From NCBI GenBank assembly GCA_963734725.1, contig CAVTIX010000023.1, forward strand, positions 49,508 through 113,507: 64,000 bases of DNA, in the 5' to 3' direction. The position numbers were made by a program, and so were the translations under genes. The DNA comes from DASXKD01 sp963734725 (GTDB lineage Bacteria; Actinomycetota; Actinomycetes; Streptosporangiales; Streptosporangiaceae). This document shows, piece after piece, positions 63,012 to 64,000 of this stretch. Below the pieces are notes generated by a model. That model was not told the DNA's origin. It did not search any database and saw nothing but the letters and a program-made list of their open reading frames with translations. Numbering within the stretch: the stretch's first letter is position 1; each line of letters begins with the position of its first letter.

Positions 63012-63016
63012 CCTCA
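62909..63016 (+). repeat. 23-bp direct repeats at the ctaG-like 3' end
   Basis: Three identical 23-bp copies beginning GGCAGGCCGCACCCGTGACC at 62909, 62938 and 62994. The first two and most of the third are coding for the protein tail (stop at 63011). Confidence 0.8.
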
Positions 63017-63125
63017 GGCGGCGGGCAGACCATGCCCCTGACCTGGGCAGGCGAGACGCGGACGGATGGTCCCGGCCGGCCGGATGCAACGCAACCGGTG
63101 GGCAGACCGTGAGCAGTAGCCTGGT

Positions 63126-63362
63126 GTGGTGCTGACACACACTTCTGGCTGGCGCCGGGCCAGCCATTGCGGGACCGGGCCCTATTGCGTGGAGGTCACG
63201 GTCACCACCGACACTTCCCGCTGGCCGCACAAGGCGGACGCGGAGAAGCTGTACCTGATGCGCGACTCCACGAAGCCGGACGGCCCGGTACTCGCGTTCA
63301 CGCCCGAGGAATGGGAAGCATTCACGCTCGGCGTCAAGGACGGCGAGTTCGACCTGCCGTGA
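63126..63362 (+). CDS. DUF397 domain protein
   Basis: 78 aa. SGWRRASHCGTGPYCVEV, LMRDSTKPDGPVLAFTPEEWEAFTLGVKDGEFDLP is the full DUF397 signature. These small actinobacterial proteins normally sit beside an XRE-type regulator and affect development or antibiotic production. No such partner is visible, so this is an orphan copy. It starts with GTG at 63126. Confidence 0.9.
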   Translation: MVLTHTSGWRRASHCGTGPYCVEVTVTTDTSRWPHKADAEKLYLMRDSTKPDGPVLAFTPEEWEAFTLGVKDGEFDLP

Positions 63363-63828
63363 GCACCAGGCACGGGCGCCGTGGTGGGCAGGGCAGCATG
63401 ACAGGCCCTGGGCTGACCCGCAATGGCCTTTGCAGCCTGATACGCGGTCGACGGCGCTGCTGCCTAGTGATTTGCTCGGTGGCGGCGCGTTCCGCCTGAG
63501 ATCGATAAAGAATCGTGACTGTTTCTCCGTCAGACTGTGAGCAGCCTCCACCTACGCTCTGAGCGAATCGTTGGTGGACAACGATCGTCCGCTGGCGCGT
63601 TGTGGCCCTGCCAGGGCTCGCCGCGGCACTGGTCTTATCGTGACAGAAGGGCGGTGGCCTGTGGCCTTGCCAACCACGCCCGGCGCCGCCGGGTGTGGCC
63701 GAGGCTGGGTGCCTTCAGGCCGCCGCCGCCGCGACTCGGGATGCCCCTGCCGGGGCCTTCGCGGCGCCTGCACACGGGATCGGTAAGGCCGCACGGGTGC
63801 GCCAGTACGCCACGACAAAGGAGCGCAA
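63363..63828. other. Intergenic region upstream of a lipoprotein gene
   Basis: 466 bp with no supported gene. An AT-richer patch at about 63500-63530 (GATCGATAAAGAATCGTGAC) may hold the promoter of the right-edge lipoprotein, leaving a long GC-rich 5' leader. No terminator or repeat was recognised. Confidence 0.4.
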
Positions 63829-64000
63829 ATGGTTCTAGGGAGACGCATGCAGCGCCTCGCAGGTGTTGCGGTGGTAGCCGTGGCAGCCATGGTGGCCGCC
63901 GCCTGCTCCAGCAGCAGCACGCCGCCAAGCTCTAGTAGCGGAGGAGGCACGGCGGTGAAGGGCGGCACAGCCACGGTCGCGCTGGCGGCCGGGGTCACCA
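63829..64000 (+). CDS. Lipoprotein, probable ABC solute-binding protein (N-terminus only)
   Basis: ATG 63829 follows AAAGGAG. The signal peptide MVLGRRMQRLAGVAVVAVAAMVAAAC ends in a lipobox (VAAAC), then a Ser-rich linker and KGGTATVALAAGVT, a typical opening of family-5 peptide-binding proteins. It runs off the right edge after about 57 codons, so the assignment is tentative. Confidence 0.7.
   Translation, partial: MVLGRRMQRLAGVAVVAVAAMVAAACSSSSTPPSSSSGGGTAVKGGTATVALAAGVT

Overview
The window is very GC-rich, with dense short operons, GTG/TTG/CTG starts and purine-rich Shine-Dalgarno sites. It carries actinobacterial marker genes: a multifunctional 2-oxoglutarate decarboxylase/dehydrogenase with a DUF6104 partner, a WhiB1-like protein, the PdtaS sensor kinase, SigH/RshA, nickel superoxide dismutase with its S26 maturation protease, and a DUF397 protein. 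It reads as the chromosome of a Streptomyces- or Streptosporangiales-like actinomycete. No rRNA, tRNA, CRISPR array, insertion sequence or prophage was recognised.

Layout. 1-5.2 kb: start of a gene leaving the left edge behind a perfect palindrome, then a histidine-utilisation operon (hutU, an M20 amidohydrolase, hutF) whose intercistronic gaps hold copies of a dispersed repeat. 5.2-8.6 kb: leftward catabolic group (Fae-like protein, enolase-superfamily enzyme, beta-hydroxyacid dehydrogenase, remnant of an iron alcohol dehydrogenase). 8.7-16.6 kb: rightward dipeptide-type ABC transporter, a histidine-ammonia-lyase-like protein that has lost its catalytic residues, and a VIT1-family metal transporter. 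16.7-22.5 kb: sugar/glycan cluster (gmd, glycosyltransferase, methyltransferase, broken prenyltransferase-like gene), a second methyltransferase, a ferredoxin and a broken VOC gene. 22.7-24.7 kb: divergent aminotransferase and nitrilase/omega-amidase. 24.7-33 kb: membrane-anchored BNR-repeat protein, BlaI regulator, kgd and DUF6104. 33-39.2 kb: PadR regulator with an unusual tail, quinone oxidoreductase, CGNR regulator, APC permease, sodX and sodN.

39.4-59.8 kb resembles in gene content and order the M. tuberculosis whiB1-pdtaS-TB7.3-rshA-sigH-SRAP-aroA-rsgA block (comparison from memory). It is preceded by an anti-sigma/sigma pair and a diacylglycerol-kinase-like gene, and interrupted by GntR/acetolactate-synthase-like/thioesterase genes, a biotin carboxylase, two HD-domain genes, a methyltransferase and a DksA-like gene. 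hisN follows rsgA. 59.9-64 kb: CBS protein, a 72-bp tandem repeat, a broken SDR, CoxG-like, CtaG-like and DUF397 genes, and the start of a lipoprotein leaving the right edge.

Three features recur. A composite intergenic repeat of about 200 bp occurs at least four times. Three genes appear to need a CTG start at or within one codon of the upstream TGA. Nine genes carry a single apparent frameshift, including housekeeping genes, so many of these may be sequence errors rather than real pseudogenes. No complete, clearly new defence or metabolic system was found. The strongest novelty candidates are the degenerate HAL-like protein in a transporter operon, the Fae/enolase-superfamily module, the dispersed repeat family and the 72-bp repeat.
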